This document shows, piece by piece, positions 34,980 through 43,079 of a stretch of 48,672 bases of DNA. Under the pieces are notes generated by a model. That model saw nothing but the letters and a program-made list of their open reading frames with translations. It was not told the DNA's origin and did no database searches. The first letter of the stretch is position 1. Every line of letters starts with the position of its first letter. Made by a program: the position numbers and the translations under genes. This DNA comes from Pirellulaceae bacterium (GTDB lineage: Bacteria > Planctomycetota > Planctomycetia > Pirellulales > Pirellulaceae). The DNA lies in assembly GCA_016784735.1 (NCBI GenBank), contig JADHUC010000039.1, positions 1-48,672 on the forward strand, read 5' to 3'.

Positions 34980-35153
34980 GCCACTGCTTTCGATTGGGGG
35001 AAGCCGACCATTTGGCGACGCCCACCACAATCGAAAGCAGTGCCGTCGGGCAAGGGCAACGCGCGCGTACGCATGGCTACGACGCCGGCGGCACTGCTTT
35101 GAACTGTGGTGCGTTCATGGGCATGCAGAGCCGAATTAGTTCAAAGCGGTGGC
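34980..35153. repeat. Two adjacent palindromes sharing CACTGCTTT
   Basis: CACTGCTTTCGATTG (34982-34996) pairs exactly with 35028-35042. Next to it, GGCACTGCTTTGAACT (35090-35105) pairs with 35138-35153 with two mismatches. Both stems begin with the same CACTGCTTT, so they are probably two related elements side by side. The rest of the 34814-35310 gap shows no gene. Confidence 0.65.
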
Positions 35154-35310
35154 ACACGGTGGACAGCCGGCAGTACGAGGAAGGGCGCCCGGCGAAGCCG
35201 AGTTAAGATCAAAAGTCTAGTCGTTAGGAACATCGAAACGGACCTCCTCCGCGCCAACGCGTACAAACCTCGTCGTCCACTAACTCGCCACATAGGTCGG
35301 AACGCCCACA

Positions 35311-35745
35311 ATGCGAAACAGCAACGTCAAGACGACCGCCAACACGATGGCACATACCACTTACCAGGAGTTGCTGTTGGAGTACACGCCTCGCACGATC
35401 CGCAGCCAATCGCAATACGAGCGAGTGCTTGGGCAAGCCGATCAACTGATGCGCAAACGAAAACTGACGCGAGCCGAAGATGACTTACTCGAGTTGCTGT
35501 CATCCCTCGTCAGCCAATACGAACAGAACCGTTTTCCCGCCCCTGATGTCGCTCCCGGTGAGATTGTCGCCCACCTGATCGAATCACGAGACGTGACCAA
35601 AGCTGAGGTCGCCCGAGCCACCGGCATTCCCCGCCAGACGATCACCCACATCGTCAACGGATCGCGGGCGGTCAGCAAAGCAAACCGGGCCAAACTGGCA
35701 AATTACTTTCACGTCTCGCCGGACTTGTTCCTCCCCGCCGAGTAG
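35311..35745 (+). CDS. HigA-like antitoxin / XRE-family regulator
   Basis: 144 aa. A second ATG at 35347 (MAHTTYQELL) matches the usual start of the family better, but the first has a weak AGGTCGG site. The N-terminal region, ending TRAEDDLLELLSSLVSQYEQNRF, is that of HigA-type antitoxins. It is followed by a Cro/CI helix-turn-helix (VTKAEVARATGIPRQTITHIVNGSRAVSKANRAKLANYF, about residues 93-132). These proteins neutralise HigB mRNA interferases and repress their own operon. No higB lies upstream, where it would be expected; only palindromic repeats are there. So it is an orphan antitoxin or a stand-alone regulator. Confidence 0.82.
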   Translation: MRNSNVKTTANTMAHTTYQELLLEYTPRTIRSQSQYERVLGQADQLMRKRKLTRAEDDLLELLSSLVSQYEQNRFPAPDVAPGEIVAHLIESRDVTKAEVARATGIPRQTITHIVNGSRAVSKANRAKLANYFHVSPDLFLPAE

Positions 35746-35784
35746 GAAAGCGTTATCCGAGCCGCAGTCGGTCCGTTCACCCCG

Positions 35785-37833
35785 CTAGGTACCATCCAGC
35801 TTTGTGGCTCCGGGCAACTGGCTGGCTCCGGCGTCCTGCGGAACGAAGTAGGGTATTGGCGTTTCGGATAGCTTGTAGAGAAGCTGCCTGAAGATGCTGT
35901 CGCGAACGCTCGCTTCGTTGACTTCCTTGCCAAGGACCGTCACGGAACGAGGATCGTAAGCGATCTCGTGCTTCCAGAACGTCTGGTTTCCGTCGCGTGT
36001 GGCCAGCGTCATGGCGACCTGGGCGTTCGTTGCTTGGACGGTTCGCCCAGTCTTTGGTCCCATGATGCCCTTTCGTTCGTACATGGTCTCGCCTTCCGAC
36101 TCGCTGTAGCCGACCTTCAGCACCACCGGCTGATCGTCGGCGATCGCGATTTCATCCACGCGAAACCGCGTTTCGTACATCTCGGTCAATCTAGTGGCCG
36201 TGTCCTCCTTGGTTCCGAAACGAAGTTGCCCAATCTCGAAATCCAAGCTGACGGAGCCACCGGGTTTCAGGTAGGCTGGCGAGCTGCCATTTATGGCGGC
36301 CAGGCCGGCTTCGATCTGGGGCCAAGGGATGGGAACGAACCGTAGCGTCTTGCGTGCATGGGGGCCTCCCTGGGCGATCCAACCGTCGGGCAACGTGCGT
36401 CGTGCGGTCAGGCGGTCGACGATCGGCAGTTCCAGGTTCCATACGACGCGTTGCGTGTTTCGCTCGATGACCGTGCCCCCAAACAGACACCAGCCTTTCG
36501 TGCCAATCCATTCGACCGCCGAACCTCGGTAGGCCGAGGCCGTCGGTGGTTTGCCCGCGATTTCCACTTGATCGGCGGGCGTTCCCTTCTCCATGTCAAG
36601 CAGAAGGAGATTCGAGTTGGTGCTCGAATAGACGATTCCCAGTTGCTTCCCGTCAGGTGCATAGGACATCCCACGAAAGGCACCGGTGCGGTCTCCCAGG
36701 AATTGCTTGACCTCCACCTGCCCCACAAGCTTGCCGTCGATTACATCGAATACCGACAACTCGTTGTTGTGGGCCAACGCCGCCACGTAACGGCCGCCCG
36801 GGCTGACCGCGAACCGATCCTTGGTGTAGTTGGTGTCGAGTTCGATTTCCGCGAGGCGCTTTCCCTCCATCGTGTCAAAGACCCGCAAGAGGTAGGTGGT
36901 GCCCTGGCCGATGGACCCGTAGGTGTATGTAAACAGTCGCCCCGGCGCGACGAACTGAAACGCCTGCAAGTGTTTCTGAGGGTGGTCGCATTCGATTTCG
37001 CGCACCAACTTGCCCGACTGGAACGACCAGATATCCAGTTTGGAATAGTGCTTCGAGTCGTCCGATTTGACCGCCAGTTGGCTCCCATCCGGGCTCAAGG
37101 AATACTCGCTTCTCGCTTTCACGGCCTCTTGCATCTGGCCCGCTTTCTCTCCTGTGAGCAAGTTCCAGAGCTGAACGTTGTCTCCTCCGGTGATCTTCAG
37201 GCCCAGTGCCACGAACGGACTGGGAGTCGCCGGATAAATCACGCGGTCGCCCTGGGCCGGAACGGGAATCGATAGGTCGATCTGTTCCGGCCAAGCGGGC
37301 GGGCTTGCCGGACCGTCGGCTTGCACCTTCCAACCGACATCCGACTCCGTGGCCCCGGAGGACTGGGAACTCGGAATTCCACTCGCAGGAGTCGCAGGGC
37401 TCTGGGGCAACGACGTGCCGGGAGATGTCGAAGCGGGAGCCACGGAAATATCGCCGGGCGAGGATGTGGATGAATCCGCCACCGTGTCGTCGCTGGAGAC
37501 GAAGAACAGCATAACGCCGACGACTACCGCGATCAGCAGCAAGACCGCGGCACCGCCGATGCCAAGCAACAGCAACAGTGCAGTTCGATTCGTGCTTCCG
37601 TTTTGCGGCGCCACTTGATGCGACGGTAGATATTGACCGCCCGACGCTCCCATCGCCGGACTTGACAAGTCGATTCCATCAAGTCCGAGCGGATCGTCCG
37701 CTGGCGCCAATTCCGGCGAAGCGTTCGGGACGGTGAACACACCACCGCAAGATGGGCATTTCACTCGCTTGCCCGCCAATTCGGCCTTGGCCTGAAACGC
37801 TTTCCCGCATTGGCATCTGGCCTGTATAGACAT
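35785..37833 (-). CDS. Membrane-anchored zinc-ribbon/beta-propeller protein
   Basis: 682 aa from ATG 37833 (MSIQARCQCGKAF); an in-frame codon at 37866 is a weaker start. A C-x-C...C-x2-C zinc ribbon (residues 7-31, ARCQCGKAF...VKCPSCGGVF) is followed by a Pro/Ser linker, one transmembrane helix (TALLLLLGIGGAAVLLLIAVVVGVMLFFV, about 82-110), a Ser/Thr/Pro-rich stretch and a WD40-like propeller (about 190-480). In the propeller, YSLSPDGSQLAV, FAVSPGGRYVAAL and MSYAPDGKQLGI mark blades. The last 160 residues are unassigned. It starts 54 bp after the M56/TPR gene on the same strand, so it probably belongs to the blaI operon as a sensor or output component (inference). Confidence 0.8.
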   Translation of the reverse strand: MSIQARCQCGKAFQAKAELAGKRVKCPSCGGVFTVPNASPELAPADDPLGLDGIDLSSPAMGASGGQYLPSHQVAPQNGSTNRTALLLLLGIGGAAVLLLIAVVVGVMLFFVSSDDTVADSSTSSPGDISVAPASTSPGTSLPQSPATPASGIPSSQSSGATESDVGWKVQADGPASPPAWPEQIDLSIPVPAQGDRVIYPATPSPFVALGLKITGGDNVQLWNLLTGEKAGQMQEAVKARSEYSLSPDGSQLAVKSDDSKHYSKLDIWSFQSGKLVREIECDHPQKHLQAFQFVAPGRLFTYTYGSIGQGTTYLLRVFDTMEGKRLAEIELDTNYTKDRFAVSPGGRYVAALAHNNELSVFDVIDGKLVGQVEVKQFLGDRTGAFRGMSYAPDGKQLGIVYSSTNSNLLLLDMEKGTPADQVEIAGKPPTASAYRGSAVEWIGTKGWCLFGGTVIERNTQRVVWNLELPIVDRLTARRTLPDGWIAQGGPHARKTLRFVPIPWPQIEAGLAAINGSSPAYLKPGGSVSLDFEIGQLRFGTKEDTATRLTEMYETRFRVDEIAIADDQPVVLKVGYSESEGETMYERKGIMGPKTGRTVQATNAQVAMTLATRDGNQTFWKHEIAYDPRSVTVLGKEVNEASVRDSIFRQLLYKLSETPIPYFVPQDAGASQLPGATKLDGT

Positions 37834-37887
37834 GAAGACAATCTCCCTCGGCCTCTTGGATGTCACTTCGACAGATAGAGCGATCGT

Positions 37888-40014
37888 TCAGTTCCCATCG
37901 TCGGCTTTGAGGCGAGCCTCGGCGAGCAAACCTCGGCAATCCCGAAGGTAGCCTTCGATGTCTGTGTTCTCGATCGCATGCTCCAAGTGCGAGGCCGCCA
38001 GCTTGAATTCACCGGTCGCCAGGAACACTTCGCCCAGATGCCGGTGCCAGAAGTGAATCAACAATTTGCTGCGCTTCTCCGGTGTTGAAGCAGTCGCCTT
38101 CTTCGCGGCAGCCAGGGCTTTGTCGTTCGCACCTTGTTTTAGCCAAGCGGAAGCGGCTTCCTTCCAGTGCCATGCGGCGAGATTTTCGTCCAGCGGAGCG
38201 ATCTTCTCGTACAACTCCGCACTCTCGCTGTACTTCTTCTGCCGCACAAGCTGCATGGCCAGTTTGGCTGTCGTCGATACGTCCAAGGGCTTATCAGGCT
38301 CCAGATCCATCATCCTTTGCAGCAATTCGGCGGCGCGCTTTGGGTTGGGTCTGGCTCTGTCATAGACTTCGCTGAGTATGTACAGCGATGTGCGGTCATT
38401 GGAATCTTCCTTAAGTACGCCCTCATGTCGCGAAACGAGGCGGTCGAGCTTGCCACGTTGGTACATGAAGCTCACCAAATCGCGTCGAGTTAGAGACCGT
38501 TTCGCATCGCTATCGGTATGACGGATGATGAACTCGCATGCTTCGACCATCTTGTCAACGCCCGACAGCCTTCGGTAAGTGGGCCTTAATGCTTCATAGA
38601 TCCTGATTTTGAAAGCGTCATCGCTTGCCAGCCGCAGAGCCGCTTCGAATGCTTTCCTCCTGGCCGCAGAGTTCCCCGCTATCCCCGCTCGCCACGCTTC
38701 TTCGGCGCTCCGGTACTTGCTGTCCCTCGACTTGGTATCGGACGTTGCCTCAGCCGATCCGGCGGCCGGGGCGGTTGCATCGTCGGCTTGCTCCGCGTCC
38801 TTGGATTCTTCTGCCGCGGCGTTGTTGCCGTCTGCCGCCAGAGGCACGGGCGATTCTGGTTCTCCAACTTGCACCTCGTCGGCCATCGAATCCGGCGTCG
38901 TGCGCAACGTGAAAAACGAAAGTGCGAATACCGCGGCAATCAGCAATCCCGAACCGAAAGCGCGCCAGGCGGTCGGGCAATCCGTTTGTACACGAAAACC
39001 GTCGTCCAGCAGCATGGCGATTCTCCTTTTCAGTGAATGAGGACGTTCCCAAAGTCCCAACGTGGCCGTCATCAATCTTGACCGATCTGCAGCATTCGTG
39101 CGGAACCAGTGCAGCAGAACCTCCGCGTAATCAGCCGTATCACAACACTGCCCCGCCGCGGCGTCGGCCAGCAACTCCTGATCGACTTGTACGCGTCTGC
39201 GAAACGCCCAGTACAACGGGTGAGCGTACAGAACCAGAGCCAAGCAACGCATCAGAGCCAGCAGTCGGAGGTCACCATTGCGGATGTGAGCACATTCGTG
39301 CGCCAGGGCGGCTTCCAAGCCGACTCGCGACTCGGCCTCGATGAACCGCCTGGGCAGGATAATGTCCGCCGCAAAACAGCCGACGGCCACGGCCTGGTTG
39401 ACGCGATTGCTGAGCATCACCCGCGTCGACGCAGGCTGGTCGGGTAGCACTCGGCCGAGTACAGATTGAATCGGCTCGGCGGCATGCCAAGCCATCAACC
39501 GCAAACGCATGGTCAGGATCACGCCGACAGCCAGCCAGATCGCAACTAGCGCCGTTCCGACAAGAAAGCAACGAATCATGATCGCAGTGATCCGGTGCGC
39601 AGTGCCGGCACTTGCTTGATTGTTGGTGTGCTCGACCGTATGCCTCGCCGCGGGTACATCCGCAGTCGGATCGGTGAGCGGCATCGGTGCGGAGGATTCA
39701 TCAGGTCCGCTCGACTGCGGGGCTGCAAGGTCCGCAATCGCGTCGTCGCCCGGCGCAATCGTGGGCGGGCTGACGGCAACTCGATGTGCCGGACTGAGCA
39801 CGGTGGCGAATGGCAACGAGACGCGCGGCCAACCGGGAGCCGCGGTAATGACTGCCAAACACACAAGGCCGGCGACAGTCGCACGACTGAGTGCCATTCG
39901 CTGAGCCGGCTGACGCACCAGTCGTTTCACACCCGCCGTGACGATCAGCAGCAACGTGGCCAACAAGTAATAGTCGGCCAGCCAGATCGTTAGATCTCTC
40001 ATCCAACCGTCCAT
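37888..40014 (-). CDS. BlaR1/MecR1-type M56 metallopeptidase with TPR-like C-terminus
   Basis: 708 aa from ATG 40014, whose A overlaps the blaI stop (TGATG); GTG 40017 is the alternative. Membrane helices near 15-35, 45-60, 145-170 and 345-365 surround the zinc protease domain with HECAHI (239-244) and the glutamate of DQELLAD (about 280), the M56 signature. In BlaR1 this protease cleaves the repressor after beta-lactam binding by a penicillin-binding-like sensor. Here that sensor is absent. After the last helix comes an acidic linker and about 260 residues of TPR-like helical repeats (YRSAEEAWRAGIAGN..., SAELYEKIAPLDENLAAWHWKEAASAWLKQG), predicted outside. The signal is therefore probably not a beta-lactam. 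Confidence 0.88.
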   Translation of the reverse strand: MDGWMRDLTIWLADYYLLATLLLIVTAGVKRLVRQPAQRMALSRATVAGLVCLAVITAAPGWPRVSLPFATVLSPAHRVAVSPPTIAPGDDAIADLAAPQSSGPDESSAPMPLTDPTADVPAARHTVEHTNNQASAGTAHRITAIMIRCFLVGTALVAIWLAVGVILTMRLRLMAWHAAEPIQSVLGRVLPDQPASTRVMLSNRVNQAVAVGCFAADIILPRRFIEAESRVGLEAALAHECAHIRNGDLRLLALMRCLALVLYAHPLYWAFRRRVQVDQELLADAAAGQCCDTADYAEVLLHWFRTNAADRSRLMTATLGLWERPHSLKRRIAMLLDDGFRVQTDCPTAWRAFGSGLLIAAVFALSFFTLRTTPDSMADEVQVGEPESPVPLAADGNNAAAEESKDAEQADDATAPAAGSAEATSDTKSRDSKYRSAEEAWRAGIAGNSAARRKAFEAALRLASDDAFKIRIYEALRPTYRRLSGVDKMVEACEFIIRHTDSDAKRSLTRRDLVSFMYQRGKLDRLVSRHEGVLKEDSNDRTSLYILSEVYDRARPNPKRAAELLQRMMDLEPDKPLDVSTTAKLAMQLVRQKKYSESAELYEKIAPLDENLAAWHWKEAASAWLKQGANDKALAAAKKATASTPEKRSKLLIHFWHRHLGEVFLATGEFKLAASHLEHAIENTDIEGYLRDCRGLLAEARLKADDGN

Positions 40015-40016
40015 CA

Positions 40017-40421
40017 CGATTGCCCTTTCTTCCGAGCCGAGCGGCTCCGCTGCTTGTACTCGGAGATCATCGCCTGAAGCTCGTCAAGCTCCTCCTCACT
40101 CGGTTGACGCGCTTCCATGGCCCGTACCAAATACTCGTCCATCGCGCCGTCGAATACTTGATCGAGAAAAGTATCTGCCAATTCGCGGAACGTCTGTTCA
40201 CGCAGGACTTTGGCCGAGTAGCAATATGCCTTGCCCTCGACAGAGTGCTCGACCAAGCCCTTGCGTTCCATCGTCTGAAGCAGGCTCAGTACTGTCGTAT
40301 AGGCCAATTGGGTATCGCACGCATGCAACTCGTCATAGATCTCGCGAACCGTCGCACGACCGCGGTCCCAGAGGATTTTGAGTAAATCGAGTTCTCGTCC
40401 AGTTGGCTTGCCTTCCGGCAT
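40017..40421 (-). CDS. blaI: BlaI/MecI/CopY-family transcriptional repressor
   Basis: About 135 aa from ATG 40421 (MPEGKPTGRELDLLKILWDRG), with GAGGCGG just upstream; the longer frame to 40454 adds residues not seen in the family. The gene stops at 40014-40016, overlapping the M56 gene. The winged helix is complete: LLKILWDRGRATVREIYDEL, then YTTVLSLLQTMERKGLVEHSVEGKAYCYSA. The C-terminal dimerisation helices (LADTFLDQVFDGAMDEYLV) follow. BlaI proteins bind TACA/TACTA-type palindromes and are inactivated by cleavage by the partner M56 protease. Two such palindromes sit in its own promoter (40594-40642), so it should repress itself, the M56 and propeller genes, and possibly the divergent STN gene. 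Confidence 0.9.
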
Positions 40422-40472
40422 AGTCCGCCTCGCAAAGCACAGGGATAACACCACTCCCGCTAAGAAATAACT

Positions 40473-40554
40473 CGTTTAACCCCGAGCCGCAGGCGACGGT
40501 CGCGGTATATCGAGCCGCCCACAACAACCGTCGCCTGCGGCTCGGGGTTAAACG
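40473..40554. repeat. Perfect 28-bp palindromic element (CGTTTAACCC family, copy 2)
   Basis: Arms 40473-40500 and 40527-40554 are exact reverse complements with a 26-bp spacer, the same spacer length as copy 1 at 19747-19838. The outer ATAACTCGTTTAACCC and inner AGCCG-AGGCGA blocks are shared, while other arm positions differ in compensated pairs. It lies between the blaI start codon and the blaI operators, so it would be in the 5' leader of the blaI transcript. Confidence 0.85.
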
Positions 40555-40593
40555 GGCAGGTTCCCATTTCTCACCGCAAGCGTTTCAGGCCAC

Positions 40594-40611
40594 CTACTAC
40601 GCACCTAGTAG
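40594..40611. promoter_or_regulatory. BlaI-type operator 1
   Basis: CTACTACGCACCTAGTAG: the half-sites CTACTA and TAGTAG form an inverted repeat, as in operators of BlaI/MecI-like repressors. It lies just downstream of the predicted blaI -10 box, where bound repressor would block transcription. Its centre is 32 bp, about three helical turns, from operator 2, which would place two dimers on one face of the DNA. Confidence 0.75.
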
Positions 40612-40622
40612 AAACTGCATGT

Positions 40623-40650
40623 ATCGTACTAGACGTCTAGTAGAAGTCAA
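40623..40650 (-). promoter_or_regulatory. blaI operon promoter
   Basis: On the minus strand TTGACT (40650-40645) and TACGAT (40628-40623) are separated by 16 bp. Operator 2 occupies the spacer and overlaps the -10 box. Transcription would start near 40615 and run into blaI. Confidence 0.65.
40627..40642. promoter_or_regulatory. BlaI-type operator 2
   Basis: TACTAGACGTCTAGTA is a perfect 16-bp palindrome with the same TACTA/TAGTA half-sites as operator 1. It lies inside the spacer of the predicted blaI promoter, so bound repressor would exclude RNA polymerase. Confidence 0.8.
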
Positions 40651-40801
40651 TGTGTGGGTCGCGAATATCTTGCAGAAAATTCCGCGCCGCAAAACGTGCC
40701 TGCCGGTCGTTATACTAAAGGAACGATGAATTGGCGTTGGCGGGTCAGAAGGGGGTTGCTCTGAGAGCGCACGACAACTAGCTGTAAAGGAGCTTGCTAC
40801 G

Positions 40802-41719
40802 ATGGGTACATCGACAATCGCAACATCGAGAGTGGCCACGGCATTGGCCGTTGTGGGACTGACTGTGGCTCTGGCAGGCGCTGCGGCCCAACAGCCGGCG
40901 CAGGACGAAGGTTCAAGAAATGTGGTTATCACGACAGACGCACCTGCCACGGGTCTGGCCCCCGACGGTCAGGTACCAGTCCAACTGGCCGTGGCCGAGA
41001 CAGGGGAGGCCCCGTTTGCAGGCAGAGGGGCAGTTGATCGGCTTGAAGAAACTGGCCGGCGAGCGGCAGAGAATGAACTGCTTCGATGCAAGTACGATGT
41101 GATCGACTTCAAGGAACTCTCTGCCACGGAGCAGAAAATCCGGGCAGCCTTGGACGAGGACACGGTCCTCGAATTCATCGAAACGCCGCTAGACCAGGTA
41201 ATCCAGTTTCTGAAAGAGATGCACGACATACCCATCGAAATCGACACCAGGGCACTCGACGATTATGGAATCGGAACTGATGTCCCAATCACCCGAAATC
41301 TGAAAGGGATCACTCTGCGATCAGCCTTGCGGCTGCTACTCGCGGATCTCGAACTGACCTACATCATCAAGCACGAGGTCTTGATCATCACGACAACCGA
41401 GGTGGCGGACGCGCATGTGGAGACGCACGTATACAGCCTGCACCGGTTGGGCGATGTCGATTCAGAGGCATTGGCCAAGGTGATTCAGAATACAATTCGG
41501 TCCGATACTTGGCGAACCAGTGCTTCGCCGGACAAACCGCCATCATCAGGCGACGCCAAAGCACCGAAGACGCCTCGCCTGGCGGCCATCGAGGCTCTAC
41601 CGGGCTGTCTAGTGATCAAGCAAAGCCAGCATGCGCACGAAGAAATCACCGACCTGCTCGCGCAATTCGAGCGGTTCGCCACGAGCATGGAGATGTTGCA
41701 GAGGGTCTCCGACGATTGA
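40802..41719 (+). CDS. Secreted STN-domain (secretin-like N-terminal) protein
   Basis: 305 aa from ATG 40802, with AAGGAG nine bases upstream and a leader (VATALAVVGLTVALAGAAAQ) for export. The core EFIETPLDQVIQFLKEMHDIPIEIDTRALDD...ITLRSALRLLLADLELTYIIKHEVLIITT (about 118-200) is an STN-like module as found at the start of secretins and in many planctomycete proteins. A second alpha/beta segment (VYSLHRLGDVDSEALAKVIQNTI...LVIKQSQHAHEEITDLLAQF) resembles the following N1-type domain. There is no secretin beta-barrel, so it does not form an outer-membrane pore. A role in periplasmic protein binding is inference. It is divergent from blaI, and its promoter may share the operators; a TATACT at 40711-40716 could be its -10 box. 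Confidence 0.78.
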   Translation: MGTSTIATSRVATALAVVGLTVALAGAAAQQPAQDEGSRNVVITTDAPATGLAPDGQVPVQLAVAETGEAPFAGRGAVDRLEETGRRAAENELLRCKYDVIDFKELSATEQKIRAALDEDTVLEFIETPLDQVIQFLKEMHDIPIEIDTRALDDYGIGTDVPITRNLKGITLRSALRLLLADLELTYIIKHEVLIITTTEVADAHVETHVYSLHRLGDVDSEALAKVIQNTIRSDTWRTSASPDKPPSSGDAKAPKTPRLAAIEALPGCLVIKQSQHAHEEITDLLAQFERFATSMEMLQRVSDD

Positions 41720-41788
41720 TAGCAGGCCGGGAAGCCGGTGGATCGTTGATCGGTTAGCAGGGCGCATCACCTCAGCAAGAGCGACACT

Positions 41789-43075
41789 ATGGACAGAGAT
41801 CGATTACAGAGACGCGGCTTCCTGCAATGTACGGCCGCCGCGGGAGCAACTTGGGCCGCTGGGTCGATCGCTGGCGGCGACGAGTCACGGGCTTCGAAGC
41901 TGGGCGCAGGCAAGGAGCTTCAGTCCCAGGCTGACGTTTTGGTAATTGGCGGAGGCACGGCAGGCACGATAGCCGCGATCCAAGCAGCTCGGGCCGGAGC
42001 ACGCACGGTTCTTGTCGAGCAAGGCAGTCAACTGGGCGGCACGATGACAGTGGGCGGCGTGGCCTTTCCAGGATTGTTCCACGCCTGGGGCAAGCAGATC
42101 ATTTCCGGGATCGGTTGGGAACTGGTATGTCAGGCAGTTGAAATGGACGGCGGCTCGTTGCCCGATTTCGCGACGCCGCCACCGCCGCGCCAGCATTGGC
42201 ATCATCAGGTGCTGATCAATCCATACGTGTATGCAGTGCTGGCCGAAGAGGCGTGTCTCGAAGCCGGCGTGACGATCTGTTACTACGAATTTCCCCTGTC
42301 GGTTCAAGCGACGGAGGACGGTTGGTGTGTCGACACCGTCGGCCCGGGCACTCGGCGGCGAATTGTCTGCGGGCAACTTATCGACTGTACCGGCGGTGCG
42401 GACGTGGTGGGCATGTTGGGGCTACCTCGGTTACGGGAACAGGAGACCCAACCCGGTTCGATGTTGTACAAGTTCGGTGACGAGTTTCAGGCGGGCCGCG
42501 AACGACTGGACGCCGTGTATGTCCACGGCGCAGATTCGTCGAATTCCGTGACCAGGACCCAGGCCAACTTGACGGGGCGCCGCGAGATCCTCCGTCGTCT
42601 ACGCGAGCGCCAGGCCAACGGCGAGAAGCACGCGCGTCTGGTGCAAATCCAACCCGAGGCCGCTTTTCGGGAGAGCTATCGCATCCAAGGCGAAGTCGTC
42701 ATAACCCATGACGATTACGTGACCGGCCGGGTTTTCGACGATGCGATCTGCCATGCTTTCTACCCCGTCGATTTGCACACTCGTAGTGGCGTCCGCCCCC
42801 ATCCGCTCGACGAGGGCGTGGTGCCAACCGTGCCGCTTCGAGCACTCGTTCCCAAAGGTAGCCGGAGGCTGATGGTGGCGGGCCGTTGCATCAGCAGCGA
42901 CCGTCTGGCGAATTCCGGTCTTCGCGTACAGGCCACTTGCATGGCAACAGGACAAGCCGCCGGTGCGGCGGCCGCGCTGGCTGCCCAGCGCAATTCGACG
43001 CCGCTCGATGTTCCGCTTGATGTGATTCGCGAACTGCTGCGGCAAAACGCCGCCATCGTTCCTTTGCGTGAGTGA
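41789..43075 (+). CDS. Exported FAD-dependent oxidoreductase
   Basis: 428 aa. MDRDRLQRRGFLQCTAAAGATWAAG is a Tat-like leader (R-R-G-F-L), compatible with export of a folded flavoprotein. The Rossmann motif VLVIGGGTAGTIAAIQAARAGARTVLVEQ (GGGTAG 54-59) and QLGGTMTVGG define FAD_oxidored. LIDCTGGADVVGMLG and the closing MVAGRCISSDRLANSGLRVQATCMATGQAAGAAAALA match the family C-terminus. It is about half the size of the FAD protein at 31988 and lacks the added binding domains. It overlaps no neighbour, but ends 4 bp before the glycoside hydrolase start, so the two are surely co-transcribed. Confidence 0.87.
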   Translation: MDRDRLQRRGFLQCTAAAGATWAAGSIAGGDESRASKLGAGKELQSQADVLVIGGGTAGTIAAIQAARAGARTVLVEQGSQLGGTMTVGGVAFPGLFHAWGKQIISGIGWELVCQAVEMDGGSLPDFATPPPPRQHWHHQVLINPYVYAVLAEEACLEAGVTICYYEFPLSVQATEDGWCVDTVGPGTRRRIVCGQLIDCTGGADVVGMLGLPRLREQETQPGSMLYKFGDEFQAGRERLDAVYVHGADSSNSVTRTQANLTGRREILRRLRERQANGEKHARLVQIQPEAAFRESYRIQGEVVITHDDYVTGRVFDDAICHAFYPVDLHTRSGVRPHPLDEGVVPTVPLRALVPKGSRRLMVAGRCISSDRLANSGLRVQATCMATGQAAGAAAALAAQRNSTPLDVPLDVIRELLRQNAAIVPLRE

Positions 43076-43079
43076 CACA

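Noticed and set aside
37888..40421. Beta-lactam resistance operon (blaR1-blaI)
   Set aside because: The M56 protein has no penicillin-binding-like sensor domain and no beta-lactamase gene is adjacent. Only the regulatory logic is shared.
40711..40716. TATACT as a firm -10 box for the STN gene
   Set aside because: No acceptable -35 hexamer at the right distance, so it is mentioned only as a possibility.
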